NCBI RefSeq assembly: GCF_015291625.1
Contig: NZ_CP030047.1
Coordinates: 5,270,001 to 5,334,000 of the forward strand
Length of the DNA: 64,000 bases
Direction: 5' to 3'
DNA from: Bradyrhizobium sp. CCBAU 53421
Lineage (GTDB): Bacteria > Pseudomonadota > Alphaproteobacteria > Rhizobiales > Xanthobacteraceae
Below, piece by piece: positions 14,823 through 24,186 of this stretch (the stretch's first letter is position 1; every line of letters starts with the position of its first letter). The notes beneath the pieces were generated by a model. It had not been told where the DNA came from. It saw nothing but the letters and a program-made list of their open reading frames with translations, and did not search any database. A program made the translations under genes and the position numbers.

Positions 14823-16058
14823 ATGAAACAGCCTGATTCTTTGCAATCCCCTGCCCGCCGCACCGTCCTCAAAGCGGCGCTCGCGGCAGGCGTGACGCTC
14901 GGCACTCCGCTCGGCGCGCTGGCGGCCGCGCCTGCCGGCTTCGACCAATGGCGCGAGAATTTCCGCGCCCGTGCACTGGCAAAGGGCATTTCGGAGGCGA
15001 CCTGGAATCGCTGCATGGGACGGGTCGAGCCCGACATGAGCGTGTTCAAGCAGATGCGCAACCAGCCAGAATTCCACGAGCAGATCTGGCAGTACATCAA
15101 CCGCCGCGTCTCCGACTGGCGGGTCATCCACGGCCGCGAGGCGCTGAAGAAGAACGAGGCGCTGTTCGCCAGGATCGAGCGCGACTTCGGCGTCGAGCGC
15201 GGCACGCTGCTCGCGCTGTGGGGCGTTGAATCGGCCTATGGCGATCCGCTGGTGCAGCAGAACCACATGACGCCGGTGTTTCCCTCGCTTGCGGCGCTCG
15301 CCTGGAACGAGCCGCGCCGCAAGGCCTATTGGGAGACCGAGTTGATCAACGCGATGAAGATCGTGCAGCGTGGCTGGAGCACGCCGGAGGAGATGAACGG
15401 CTCCTGGGCCGGCGCGATGGGCCATTCGCAGTGGATGCCGGAAGTCTGGCTCAATGTCGGTTTCGACTATGACGGCGACGGCAAGGTCTCGCCGTTCGGC
15501 CGCCCCGACGACGCGCTGGGCTCGACCGCGAAGTACCTCGTCAATCGCGGCAAATGGCACCGCGGCGAGCATTGGGGCTACGAAGTCCGCGCGCCCGGTG
15601 GCGGCGCCAGCGGCAGCCGCACCTACGCGGCCTGGGCCAGCGCCGGCGTCGTCCGCGCCGACGGCCAGCCGTTTCCGCAGCCGAATGCGTCGGCGCAGCT
15701 CTGGATCCCGGTCGCGGGCGGTCCCGCTTTCCTGCTCGGCCCGAACTTCAATTCGGTGAAGAGCTACAATCCGTCGATGAACTACGCGCTGGCGATCTGC
15801 CATCTCGGCGACCGCTGTCTCGGCGGGCCGCCCTTCATCCAGCCGTTCCCGGGCTCGGAGCGCGCGCTGACGCTCGCCGAGGTGCAGGAGATGCAGACGC
15901 GGCTGACCAAGGCCGGCTTCGACACCGGCGGCACCGACGGCCGCGTCGGCAACGACACCATGCAGGCGATCAAGGATTTCCAGACCAGGACGGGCCTGTT
16001 GCCCGCCGATGGTTACGGCGGGCTCAAGGTGTTGGCGCGGCTGCGGCAAGGCGGCTAG
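14823..16058 (+). CDS. Lytic murein transglycosylase, MltB family, with peptidoglycan-binding domain
   Basis: Cleaves peptidoglycan glycan strands to 1,6-anhydro products in the periplasm. The 411-residue protein has a Tat-like signal (R12-R13 in ARRTVLKAALAAG). An SLT/MltB catalytic domain (about 40-330) carries the probable catalytic glutamate E136 in LWGVESAYG and the MltB-type GAMGHSQWMP and DYDGDGKVSPFGRPDDALGS motifs. A C-terminal PG_binding_1 domain (about 345-408, EVQEMQTRLTKAGFDTGGTDGRVGNDT) follows. No lipobox cysteine is seen, so it is probably soluble. AnmK, encoded at 55.7 kb, recycles the anhydro-sugar product. Confidence 0.92.
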   Translation: MKQPDSLQSPARRTVLKAALAAGVTLGTPLGALAAAPAGFDQWRENFRARALAKGISEATWNRCMGRVEPDMSVFKQMRNQPEFHEQIWQYINRRVSDWRVIHGREALKKNEALFARIERDFGVERGTLLALWGVESAYGDPLVQQNHMTPVFPSLAALAWNEPRRKAYWETELINAMKIVQRGWSTPEEMNGSWAGAMGHSQWMPEVWLNVGFDYDGDGKVSPFGRPDDALGSTAKYLVNRGKWHRGEHWGYEVRAPGGGASGSRTYAAWASAGVVRADGQPFPQPNASAQLWIPVAGGPAFLLGPNFNSVKSYNPSMNYALAICHLGDRCLGGPPFIQPFPGSERALTLAEVQEMQTRLTKAGFDTGGTDGRVGNDTMQAIKDFQTRTGLLPADGYGGLKVLARLRQGG

Positions 16059-16070
16059 CCGTCCACCGTT

Positions 16071-16154
16071 GTCATTGCGAGCGCAGCGAAGCAATCCAAC
16101 TCTCCGCATATGCGGCACTGTGGATTGCTTCGTCGCTTCGCTCCTCGCAATGAC
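16071..16154. repeat. Dispersed palindromic repeat, family A copy 1
   Basis: An 84-bp element bounded by GTCATTGCGAG and CTCGCAATGAC, with internal GAAGCAATCC/GGATTGCTTC arms and a CGCATATGCG centre. A near-identical copy lies at 45665-45749. It sits between convergent genes (transglycosylase and SDR), where its hairpin could terminate both transcripts. Confidence 0.85.
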
Positions 16155-16159
16155 GGAGA

Positions 16160-16975
16160 CTATTTCGGAGGCTGCCGCACCACGCCGCCTGCGTTCATGC
16201 CGCCGTCGATCACGAGCTCGGTGCCGGTGACGTAGCGCGAAGCATCCGAGGCGAGATAGAGCACGCCTTGCGCGATCTCGAAGGCCTGGCCGGCGCGGCC
16301 GAGCGGCGTTGCGAACCTTGCCCGCTCCTCGGGATCGATCGGCGCGTTCTGGCCGGCGCCGGTCGCGCCGGTCGGGATCTTGCCCCAGATCGGCGTGTCG
16401 ATGATGCCGGGATGCACCGAGTTGACGCGGATGCCGTCGTTCACCTGCGCGCATTCCATCGCGATCGACTTGGCGAACAGCCGCACCGCGCCCTTGGTCG
16501 CGCTGTAGCCGGAGAGCGTCGCCGCACCGCGCAGGCCCGCCAGCGACGACATCATGATGATCGAGCCGCCGCCAGTTTTACGCATCAGCGGCAGCGAATG
16601 CTTCACCGACAGGAACACGCCGTCGATATTGATCGCGGTCTGCCGGCGCCAGTCTGCGAGCGACATCTCGACAATCGACGGCGCGCCAATGCCGATGCCG
16701 GCGTTCGAGACCATGATGTCGAGGCGGCCGTAGCGCTTGCCGATCTCAGCTACGATTTCGATCCAGCGCTCCTCGCTGGTGACATCCTGCGGCAGGAAGA
16801 CCACCTCGCGACCGGCCTTCTTGAGCCGCGCGGCGAGCTCGGGTCCCCGCAACTCGTCGATATCGGTCGCAACGACCGTCGCGCCTTCCTGCGCGAACAA
16901 TTCGACGATCGCCTCGCCGATCCCCGACGCGCCGCCGGTCACCAACGCGACCTTGCCTTCAACCTGTCCTGCCAT
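16160..16975 (-). CDS. SDR-family NAD(P)-dependent oxidoreductase
   Basis: A 271-residue classical short-chain dehydrogenase. The cofactor motif TGGASGIG and an acidic D41/D43 region (ATDIDEL) suggest NAD+ preference. The NAG motif (SNAGIG) and catalytic S...YxxxK (SSLAG...GYSATKGA) follow, with the C-terminal TGTELVIDGGMNAGG. It resembles bile-acid/steroid- and cyclopentanol-dehydrogenase-like SDRs, but the substrate is not predictable. The ATG at 16975 is preferred over a GTG two codons earlier because GGGAG then lies 5 nt upstream. It follows recJ by 18 bp on the same strand. Confidence 0.9.
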   Translation of the reverse strand: MAGQVEGKVALVTGGASGIGEAIVELFAQEGATVVATDIDELRGPELAARLKKAGREVVFLPQDVTSEERWIEIVAEIGKRYGRLDIMVSNAGIGIGAPSIVEMSLADWRRQTAINIDGVFLSVKHSLPLMRKTGGGSIIMMSSLAGLRGAATLSGYSATKGAVRLFAKSIAMECAQVNDGIRVNSVHPGIIDTPIWGKIPTGATGAGQNAPIDPEERARFATPLGRAGQAFEIAQGVLYLASDASRYVTGTELVIDGGMNAGGVVRQPPK

Positions 16976-16993
16976 GTCCACTCCCGACGTTTC

Positions 16994-18835
16994 TTATCTG
17001 ATCACCGCCGGGCCCTGATCCGGTGCCGCGACGTCGAGCACACGGAATTGCACACGTTCGGTGCCTTGCCAACGGTCGACTGCAAGAGAGCCCGCCACGT
17101 GCAATTGCTGGCCGCGATTTTGCGTCAAGGCGCTGCCGAGCTTCTGTCCGACCGAGCGGAATGCGATACCGTTGACGATGGAACCGTCGCCGGACTTGAA
17201 GCGCAGCCGCAAATGCGCCTGCCCGACCTCGTCGGCATAGACCAGCTGGTGTGACGGCAGCGCGATCACCGGCTCGGGATTGGCGGCACCGAACGGACCT
17301 GCGCGATTGAGCGTCGCGGCGAATTCCGGCGTCACCGCGCGCGCGGTGACGGCGCCGTCGATGAACAGCTCGTTCTCGTGCCGTGAGTTAGCGACGTCAT
17401 CAGCCAATGCGCTTTCCATGTAGGCGCGGAATTCGGCGAGCTTTTCCTTGCGCAGCGTGACGCCGGCCGCCATCGCGTGCCCGCCGCCCTTCATCAACAG
17501 GCCGTCGTGCACCGCCTGCCGCACGGCCTTGCCGATATCGACGCCGCCGATCGAGCGGCCCGATCCGGTGCCGATGCCGCCGGGCTCGAGCGCGATCGCA
17601 AAGGACGGCCGCGCGAACTTCTCCTTCAGCCGCGCGGCGACGAGCCCGACCACGCCGGGGTGCCAGCCTTCCGCCGCGGTGACGATGACAGCGCCCTTGT
17701 CCTCGAGCCCGAGCGCGGCCAGCGCCTCGGCTTCGGCCTGCGCCTCGGCCGCCTGCTCGATCACCCGCCGCTCGGCATTGAGGCGATCAAGCTCGGCCGC
17801 GATCCGCGCGGCCTCCGAGACGTCGCCTTCGAGCAGCAGCCGCACGCCGAGATCGGCGCGCCCGATGCGGCCGCCGGCATTGATGCGCGGCCCCAGCATG
17901 AAGCCGAGATGCCAGGCCTCCGGCGGCCCATTGAGCCGCGACACATCCATCAGCGCGGTGTGGCCGACATGATCGCGGCGGCGCATCGCGATCAGGCCCT
18001 TTGCAACGAAGGCCCGGTTGAGCCCGATCAGCGGCGCGACGTCGGCGACGGTGCCGAGCGCTACGTGATGCAGCACGCTGAGCAGATCGGGCTCCGGCAT
18101 CTCGCGGGTCCAGTAGCCGCGCTGGCGCAGCTCGCGGTTCACCGCGACCAGCGTCACCAGCACGAGGCCGACCGCCGCGAGATGGCCGAGCCCCGAGAGA
18201 TCGTCGGGCCGGTTCGGATTGACCAGCGCGTCGACCTCGGGCAACTCGTCGCCGGTCTGGTGATGATCGATCACCACGACCGACATCCCGAGCTTCCTGG
18301 CTTCCGCCAGTGGCTCGATGCTGGTGGTGCCGCAATCGACCGTGACCAGCAAGGTCGCGCCCTTGGCCGCCAGCGCGCGAACGGCGTCGACGTTCGGTCC
18401 ATAGCCTTCGAAGATGCGGTCGGGAATGTGGATCAAGGGATCCAGCCCGCAATGGCGCAGGTGCCAGGTCAGCAATGCCGCCGAGGTCGCGCCGTCGACG
18501 TCATAGTCGCCGAAGATCGCGACCTTCTCGCCACGTACTGCCGCATCGGCGATACGCTTGGCGGCGTGTTCCATCTCGGTGACGGTGTGCGGGTCGGGCA
18601 TCAGCTTGCGGATCGTCGGATCGAGGAAGTCGGCGACTTCGTCGATCGCGACGTCGCGCCCCGCCAGTACGCGCGCCAGCATTTCCGGGAGATTGTGCCG
18701 CTGCACGATCGCGAGCGCCCGCGCCGCCCCGCGCGCATCCAGCCGGTCGCGCCAGAGCTTTCCGGTCAGCGACCGCGTCACGCCAAGGAACGCCTGTGGC
18801 GCCTCAACGGGCAGTGCGGATGCGTGGAGCGTCAT
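16994..18835 (-). CDS. recJ: Single-stranded-DNA-specific exonuclease RecJ
   Basis: A 5'-3' ssDNA exonuclease acting in recombination and mismatch repair. The 613-residue protein shows the DHH-family motifs in order: IFGDYDVDGATS (motif I), VDCGTTS, VVIDHHQTGDELP (the DHH signature), LGHLAAVGL, and the DHHA1 domain with GTGSGRSIGG and MKGGGHAMAAG, followed by the C-terminal OB region. The ATG at 18835 has AAGGGA upstream. It closes a minus-strand run that also contains HAD, glpX and hom. Confidence 0.95.
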   Translation of the reverse strand: MTLHASALPVEAPQAFLGVTRSLTGKLWRDRLDARGAARALAIVQRHNLPEMLARVLAGRDVAIDEVADFLDPTIRKLMPDPHTVTEMEHAAKRIADAAVRGEKVAIFGDYDVDGATSAALLTWHLRHCGLDPLIHIPDRIFEGYGPNVDAVRALAAKGATLLVTVDCGTTSIEPLAEARKLGMSVVVIDHHQTGDELPEVDALVNPNRPDDLSGLGHLAAVGLVLVTLVAVNRELRQRGYWTREMPEPDLLSVLHHVALGTVADVAPLIGLNRAFVAKGLIAMRRRDHVGHTALMDVSRLNGPPEAWHLGFMLGPRINAGGRIGRADLGVRLLLEGDVSEAARIAAELDRLNAERRVIEQAAEAQAEAEALAALGLEDKGAVIVTAAEGWHPGVVGLVAARLKEKFARPSFAIALEPGGIGTGSGRSIGGVDIGKAVRQAVHDGLLMKGGGHAMAAGVTLRKEKLAEFRAYMESALADDVANSRHENELFIDGAVTARAVTPEFAATLNRAGPFGAANPEPVIALPSHQLVYADEVGQAHLRLRFKSGDGSIVNGIAFRSVGQKLGSALTQNRGQQLHVAGSLAVDRWQGTERVQFRVLDVAAPDQGPAVIR

Positions 18836-18890
18836 GATTCCCTTCCAATCATGCGGGAATCGTAGCGCCTCAGTGAATCCCAAGCCAGTT

Positions 18891-19610
18891 CTAGCAGCCC
18901 ATCCGGCTGGCGATTTCCCCGAAATCCTTGGCCACGATGTCCCAGCTACCCGTGGCCTCGAAATCGACTTTCTGCAATGGACCGTATTCGGTCGGCCGCG
19001 CCACGAACGCCGTCTTCAGGCCGTGCTTCTGCGCGTTCTTCAGATCGTAATTGTGGGCGGCGACCATCATCACCTGCTCAGGCGGCAGGCAGAGCAGTTT
19101 TGCCGCGCCGAGATAGGTTTCCGGATCGGGCTTGTAGTGCTCGAACAGCTCGGCCGACATCACGAGGTCCCAGGGCAGGCCTGCGAACTTCGCCATGTTG
19201 GTCAGCAGCGCGACGTTGCCGTTCGACAGCGGCGAGATGATGTATTTGCTCTTCAGCCGGGTCAGGCCGGCGACGCTGTCCGGCCACGCATGCAGGCGGT
19301 GCCATCCCAGCGTGAGGTGCTGCAGGTCAGGCTCGGTCAGCCCCTTGATGTCGAACTGCGCGACCAGCGTCTCCAGCGAGCGGCGATGCAGCACGTCGAG
19401 GATGACGTAGCCGTTCTGCGGATTCTTGCGCACCTCGTCCATCGAGGCCGCGTAGACCGCGCGCCAACCATCGACCAGCGCCGTCCAGTCGGCCTTGATG
19501 CCGCGCTTCTCTCCCCATGTCGTGAAGTCGTTGATCAGGCTGGTGCGCCAGTCGACCACTGTGCCGAACACGTCGAACACCAGTGCCTTGACGCCGGAAA
19601 GATCGGACAT
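18891..19610 (-). CDS. Haloacid dehalogenase, type II (HAD superfamily)
   Basis: A 239-residue cytosolic hydrolase. HAD motif I is VFDVFGTVVDW with nucleophile D13. The type II L-2-haloacid dehalogenase pattern continues with a helical cap, motif II SPLSNGN, the K of ELFEHYKPDPETY, and the last motif MMVAAHNYDLKNAQKHG. It probably hydrolyses short L-2-haloacids or a related small substrate; natural substrates of such rhizobial enzymes are rarely known. It lies between recJ and glpX and is flanked on its upstream side by a palindromic repeat (19639-19674). Confidence 0.88.
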   Translation of the reverse strand: MSDLSGVKALVFDVFGTVVDWRTSLINDFTTWGEKRGIKADWTALVDGWRAVYAASMDEVRKNPQNGYVILDVLHRRSLETLVAQFDIKGLTEPDLQHLTLGWHRLHAWPDSVAGLTRLKSKYIISPLSNGNVALLTNMAKFAGLPWDLVMSAELFEHYKPDPETYLGAAKLLCLPPEQVMMVAAHNYDLKNAQKHGLKTAFVARPTEYGPLQKVDFEATGSWDIVAKDFGEIASRMGC

Positions 19611-19638
19611 GCTCGTCTCCCTTGTTGTTTTTGTTGTC

Positions 19639-19674
19639 GTCATTCCGGGGCGCGCGTGAGCGCGAACCCGGAAT
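19639..19674. repeat. Dispersed palindromic repeat, family B copy 1
   Basis: A 36-bp hairpin element beginning GTCATTCCGGGG and ending AACCCGGAAT, with a GCGCG/CGCGC stem between. A second copy with a different stem lies at 30164-30200. It sits between glpX and the HAD gene. Confidence 0.75.
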
Positions 19675-19743
19675 CTCGAGATTCCACAATGCGCATTGCG
19701 CATTGGGGTTTGTCCTTCGGACGCCCCGGATTGGCTGGGCAGA

Positions 19744-20742
19744 TCAATCCAGGTGGAATTTCTCCAGCTGGCGGTGCTCGGCCTTGATGTAGCGCACGGT
19801 GCCGGTGACCGAGCGCATCACGACCGTCTCGGTCTCGATCACGTCCTTCTTGAACTTCACGCCCGTCAGCAGCGAGCCGGTGGTGACGCCGGTGGCGGCG
19901 AACAGGCAGTCGCCCTTGGCCATGTCCTCGATGCCGTAGATCATCTTCGGATCGGTGACGCCCATCTTGTGCGCGCGCGCGCGTTTCTCTTCGGTGTCGA
20001 GGATCAGACGGCACTGCATCTGACCGCCGATGCAGCGCAGCGCGACCGCCGCCAGCACACCCTCGGGCGCGCCGCCGGTGCCGATGTACATGTCGACGCC
20101 GGTCTCGTCGGGCTTGGCGCAGTGAATGACGCCGGCGACGTCGCCGTCGGTGATCAGCTGCACGGCAGCGCCGGTCGAGCGCACGCTGTTGATGATGTCG
20201 GCATGGCGCGGACGGTCGAGCACCAGCACGTTGATGGCGGTGGGATCAACACCCTTCGCCTTGGCGAGCCGGCGGACGTTGTCGGCCGGCGGCGCGTCGA
20301 GCTCGATCACGTTCTTGGCGTAGCCCGGGCCGATCGCGATCTTCTGCATGTAGACGTCGGGCGCGTGCAGCAGCGTGCCGCCGTCGGCCATTGCCATGGT
20401 GGCGATCGAGCCCGGCATGTTCTTGGCGCACAGCGTGGTGCCTTCGAGCGGGTCGACCGCGATGTCGACCTTCGGGCCGGCGTTGAGGCCAACCTTCTCG
20501 CCGATGAACAGCATCGGCGCCTCGTCGCGCTCGCCCTCGCCGATCACGACCGTGCCTTCGATCGGCAGCTTGTTGAGCTCGCGCCGCATCGCGTCGACCG
20601 CAGCCTTGTCGGCGGCCTTCTCCTGGCCGTGGCCGCGCAGCCGCGCGGCCGACACCGCCGCGCGCTCCGTCACGCGCACGATTTCGAGCGTCAGGATGCG
20701 CTCGAGCAGCATCTGCGGCGGAACGGAAATATGGGTCGACAT
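19744..20742 (-). CDS. glpX: Class II fructose-1,6-bisphosphatase (GlpX)
   Basis: Hydrolyses fructose 1,6-bisphosphate in gluconeogenesis and the Calvin cycle; in rhizobia it may also act on sedoheptulose bisphosphate. The 332-residue length is standard. Metal/phosphate motifs visible are VVIGEGERDEAPML, VDIAVDPLEGTTLCA and DVAGVIHCAKPDETGVDMYIGTGG. It is downstream of hom by 79 bp on the same strand, part of the aminotransferase-hom-glpX-(HAD)-recJ run. Confidence 0.95.
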   Translation of the reverse strand: MSTHISVPPQMLLERILTLEIVRVTERAAVSAARLRGHGQEKAADKAAVDAMRRELNKLPIEGTVVIGEGERDEAPMLFIGEKVGLNAGPKVDIAVDPLEGTTLCAKNMPGSIATMAMADGGTLLHAPDVYMQKIAIGPGYAKNVIELDAPPADNVRRLAKAKGVDPTAINVLVLDRPRHADIINSVRSTGAAVQLITDGDVAGVIHCAKPDETGVDMYIGTGGAPEGVLAAVALRCIGGQMQCRLILDTEEKRARAHKMGVTDPKMIYGIEDMAKGDCLFAATGVTTGSLLTGVKFKKDVIETETVVMRSVTGTVRYIKAEHRQLEKFHLD

Positions 20743-20821
20743 CGGCGTACTCCTTAAGCCTCGGGGACAGGCCAGCCTGCCCGCATCAATCGTCTCACGC
20801 TCGACCCGTTCAGGCCATGCG

Positions 20822-22141
20822 CTAGTTTTTCTCGATCCGGATCACCTGCGGCCGGCCGCTGATGACCTTATCGCGCTGCACTGCGGCCAGCGCACGATGC
20901 ACGGCATCCTCGCTGGTCGCATAGGTAATCAGAATGACCGGGACCGGTGAAGGTTTTTTGGCCGCACCGTTCACATCGACGCCATCGGGGTGCCGTTGCA
21001 CGATGGATTCCAGAGATATCTTCTGTTCCGCCAGCCTCGTGGCGATTGTTGCGGCAGTGCCTGCAAGATCGCGCGCCATCAGGCGGATATAGTAGCCACC
21101 CTCATGGCGTTCCATCGGCGCCTTGGAGGTGTCGCGCAACCGCTCCACCGGGCGCCCGAACGGCTTGGCACGGATGCCGCGGGCGACATCGGCGATGTCG
21201 GCGACCACGGCGGAGGCGGTCGCGCCGCCGCCGGCGCCCGGACCCACCAGCGTGATCGGCGGAATCCCCTCGCCGTCGATCGCGACCGCATTGGTCACGC
21301 CCATCACCTGCGCGATCGAGGATGATTTCGGCACCATGGTCGGGTGCACGCGCTGCTCAATGCCCTTTGCCGTGCGCACGGCAACCCCGAGCAGCTTGAC
21401 GCGGTAGCCGAGTTCCGATGCCGCCTTGAGGTCTTCCGGCGTGATCGAGGAGATGCCTTCGACATAGACCGCGCTTTCCGCGACCTTGGTTCCGAAGGCG
21501 AGGCTCGCCAGGATCGCAAGCTTCTGCGCGGTGTCGTGACCATCGACGTCGAATGACGGGTTGGCTTCGGCATAGCCGAGACGCTGGGCGTCCTTCAGGC
21601 ATTCCTCGAATGACAGGCCCTCCTGCTCCATCCGGGTCAGGATGTAGTTGCAGGTGCCGTTGAGGATGCCGTAGACGCGGTTGACGGTGGTGCCGGCGAG
21701 GCCCTCGCGCAGCGTCTTGATGACCGGGATCGCCGCACCGACCGCCGCCTCGAAGTTCAGCGCGCCGCCGTGCTTCTCGGCGGCTGCGGCAAGTCGCAGG
21801 CCGTGCTTGGCGATCAGCGCCTTGTTGGCGGTCACGACCGACTTGCCGGCCTTCAGCGCGGTCTCGATCGCAGTGAGCGCGGGATCGCCGGCGCCGCCCA
21901 TCAGTTCGACGAAGCAGTCGATATTAGGATCTTCGGCGAGCGCCTCGGGGCTTTTCGCCCAGGCGACGCCGCGCAGGTCGAGGCCGCGCTTCTTGGCTTT
22001 CGAGCGCGCCGTGACGGCGACGACGCGAACCGGCCGGCCGCTGCGCTCGGCCAGCGTCCGTCCTTGCGTTTCGATGAGGCGGACGACATCGGCACCGACG
22101 GTGCCGAGCCCCGCTATGCCCACGTTCAGGGGTGCAACCAT
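20822..22141 (-). CDS. hom: Homoserine dehydrogenase
   Basis: Reduces aspartate semialdehyde to homoserine, the branch point to Thr, Met and Ile. The 439-residue protein has an N-terminal NAD(P)-binding Rossmann fold (GIAGLGTVGADVV), the central catalytic domain with GILNGTCNYILTRM and the substrate-binding DVDGHDTAQK, and a C-terminal ACT domain (about 355-435, YYIRLMARDLAGTAATIA), which probably mediates threonine feedback. The ATG at 22141 gives the usual start MVAPLNVGIAG. Only 22 bp separate it from the aminotransferase gene, so they form an operon. Confidence 0.95.
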   Translation of the reverse strand: MVAPLNVGIAGLGTVGADVVRLIETQGRTLAERSGRPVRVVAVTARSKAKKRGLDLRGVAWAKSPEALAEDPNIDCFVELMGGAGDPALTAIETALKAGKSVVTANKALIAKHGLRLAAAAEKHGGALNFEAAVGAAIPVIKTLREGLAGTTVNRVYGILNGTCNYILTRMEQEGLSFEECLKDAQRLGYAEANPSFDVDGHDTAQKLAILASLAFGTKVAESAVYVEGISSITPEDLKAASELGYRVKLLGVAVRTAKGIEQRVHPTMVPKSSSIAQVMGVTNAVAIDGEGIPPITLVGPGAGGGATASAVVADIADVARGIRAKPFGRPVERLRDTSKAPMERHEGGYYIRLMARDLAGTAATIATRLAEQKISLESIVQRHPDGVDVNGAAKKPSPVPVILITYATSEDAVHRALAAVQRDKVISGRPQVIRIEKN

Positions 22142-22163
22142 GAGATAAAGCAACCTGGAAGGA

Positions 22164-23384
22164 TTAGCGTCGGTTGGCGAGAGGAACGACGTTGTGCAAC
22201 GTTTCGATGCCGCTTTCAAGGAAGCGGCGCACGCCGCGCGCGGCCTGCCGGATGCGCTGCTCGTTCTCCACCATCGCGATGCGGACATAGCCCTCGCCAT
22301 GCTCGCCGAACGCCACGCCTGGCGACACCACGACGCCGGATTTCTCCACCATCAGCGTCGCGAACTGCATGCTGCCGACCGCCTCGAACGCCTTGGGCAG
22401 CGGCGCCCAGGCGAACATCGAGGCCTGCGGCGGCGGAATGTCCCAGCCGGCGCGGCCAAATGACTCGACCAGCGCGTCGCGGCGCTTGCGGTAGGTGTCG
22501 CGCATCTCGCGGATGCAGTCGTCCGGACCGTTCAGCGCGGCGGTCGCCGCCACCTGCACCGGCGTGAAGGCGCCGTAATCGAGATAGGATTTGACCCGCG
22601 CTAGTGCCGCGATGATGCGCTCATTGCCGACCGCAAAGCCCATGCGCCAGCCGGCCATCGAGAACGTCTTCGACATCGAGGTGAATTCGACGGTGACGTC
22701 GAGCGCACCGGGCACCTGCAGCACCGACGGCGGCGGCTTGTCCTCGTCGAAATAGACTTCGGCGTAGGCCAGATCGGACAGGATGAAGATGTCGTGCTTC
22801 TTCGCGAACGCGACCAGATCCTTGTAGAAATCGAGGTCCGCGACATAGGCGGTCGGGTTCGACGGATAGCAGACGATCAGCGCGATCGGCTTCGGGATCG
22901 AGTGGATGATGGCCCGCTCGACCGCCTCGAAGAATTGCGGCGTCGGCTCCGAGGGCACCGAGCGGATCACCCCGCCCGCCATCAGGAAGCCGAACGCATG
23001 GATCGGATAGCTCGGATTCGGGCACAGCACGACGTCGCCGGGCGCGGTGATCGCCTGCGCGACGTTGGCGAATCCTTCCTTCGAGCCGAGCGTCGCAACG
23101 ACCTGGGTATCGGGGTTCAGCTTGACCCCGAAGCGGCGCCCATAATAGGCGGCCTGGGCCTTGCGCAGGCCGTTGATGCCTCGGGAGGCCGAGTAGCGGT
23201 CGGTCCGCGGCTTGCCCAGCGTCTCCTTGAGCTTCTCGATCACATGCGGCGGGGTCGGCAGGTCCGGATTGCCCATCCCCATGTCGATGATGTCGGCCCC
23301 GGCATTGCGCGCGGCCGCCTTGGCCTGGTTGACCTTTTCAAAGACGTAAGGCGGCAGACGACGAATGCGGTAAAAATCTTCCAT
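22164..23384 (-). CDS. Class I/II aminotransferase, AlaC/LL-DAP aminotransferase-like
   Basis: A PLP-dependent fold-type I aminotransferase of 406 residues. The N-terminus MEDFYRIRRLPPYVFEKVNQ, GMGNPDLPTPPHV and the PLP-lysine motif SMSKTFSMAGWRMGFA are shared by the AlaC/YfdZ group, often annotated LL-diaminopimelate aminotransferase. It probably transaminates alanine or an aspartate-family amino acid. Being directly upstream of hom (22-bp gap) favours a role in aspartate-family metabolism. The ATG at 23384 follows AAGGG. Confidence 0.88.
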   Translation of the reverse strand: MEDFYRIRRLPPYVFEKVNQAKAAARNAGADIIDMGMGNPDLPTPPHVIEKLKETLGKPRTDRYSASRGINGLRKAQAAYYGRRFGVKLNPDTQVVATLGSKEGFANVAQAITAPGDVVLCPNPSYPIHAFGFLMAGGVIRSVPSEPTPQFFEAVERAIIHSIPKPIALIVCYPSNPTAYVADLDFYKDLVAFAKKHDIFILSDLAYAEVYFDEDKPPPSVLQVPGALDVTVEFTSMSKTFSMAGWRMGFAVGNERIIAALARVKSYLDYGAFTPVQVAATAALNGPDDCIREMRDTYRKRRDALVESFGRAGWDIPPPQASMFAWAPLPKAFEAVGSMQFATLMVEKSGVVVSPGVAFGEHGEGYVRIAMVENEQRIRQAARGVRRFLESGIETLHNVVPLANRR

Positions 23385-23599
23385 GGGACCCTTGCTCCGA
23401 CAACCGCGATGCCAGAATCGACCCCCTTGGTTGAGATGCGGAAGCCGGCTCGGCCTCTTACAGAAATCGCACTGAATCAATGACTTAGAGCGAATTCAGG
23501 CGCACGATCGGGGGGCTGCGGCCGGATCTGCGGTTGAATTGGGTTTCTTTTAGCACGGACGCCGGGCGGCGCCAGCGCTGATCGGCCTGTCCCGCGCGC

Positions 23600-23893
23600 T
23601 CACTTGCCGCTTTGGGCTGCGGCCGACGCCTGCGCCTGGGCTTGGGTCTGGCGTTCACGGGCGGCAATCAGCTCCTGCTCGATCTTGGCCTGGTCCGCGG
23701 GCTTGATGGTCGGATCGGCGCGGTCGGGCGGGAGATCGTGGACCGGGAGATAGCCGTTTGCATCCTTTTGCCGCGCCGGCGCATCGGCCGGCATGGCCAT
23801 ATCGGCGATCGTGCTCGAGCACCCGCTCAGCGCCAGCATCGACGCGAGCAGCGCTGCGGCTGCGAGCCCCCTGTTCATTCGATCGATCGGCAT
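23600..23893 (-). CDS. Small lipoprotein of unknown function
   Basis: A 97-residue protein with a lipoprotein signal: a Leu/Ala-rich segment ending in the lipobox LSGC, so the mature protein starts with an acylated Cys. The mature part is short and polar, with PADAPARQKDANGYLPVHDLPPDR, and ends in a Gln/Ala-rich helix (QTQAQAQASAAAQ). It probably sits in the inner or outer membrane facing the periplasm. The start could also be the internal ATG at 23878. Function unknown. Confidence 0.7.
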   Translation of the reverse strand: MPIDRMNRGLAAAALLASMLALSGCSSTIADMAMPADAPARQKDANGYLPVHDLPPDRADPTIKPADQAKIEQELIAARERQTQAQAQASAAAQSGK

Positions 23894-24186
23894 GCGCCGA
23901 ATTGTCCCCAACAAGCTAGCGCGCACGTCGCACGTTGCCGACACGGGTCGCACTGGTACGAGCCTTGCAGCGTCCCCGCTGCAATTAATCCTGGCTTTAG
24001 TCGTTTCAAACCATTGTCGCCCGAAACGCTTAAAGCGTGAACAGCAAAAGCGACCCCTGAGGCTTCAATATGACGGAACAAAGATTTTTTGTCGCACCGC
24101 AACAGAGCGAAACGGCGAATTTTGCCTGATTCTCGTTGCCGCACCGCGCGATGACGCCCTCCAAACGACGCGATATTGTCCTTCCG

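Noticed and set aside
14793..16454. A 553-codon minus-strand frame across the transglycosylase and repeat
   Set aside because: Runs through an 84-bp dispersed repeat and the antisense of two real genes; no motif and no start signal.
17477..18865. A 462-codon plus-strand frame opposite recJ
   Set aside because: Antisense shadow of RecJ with Arg/Asp/Gln-rich low-complexity sequence.
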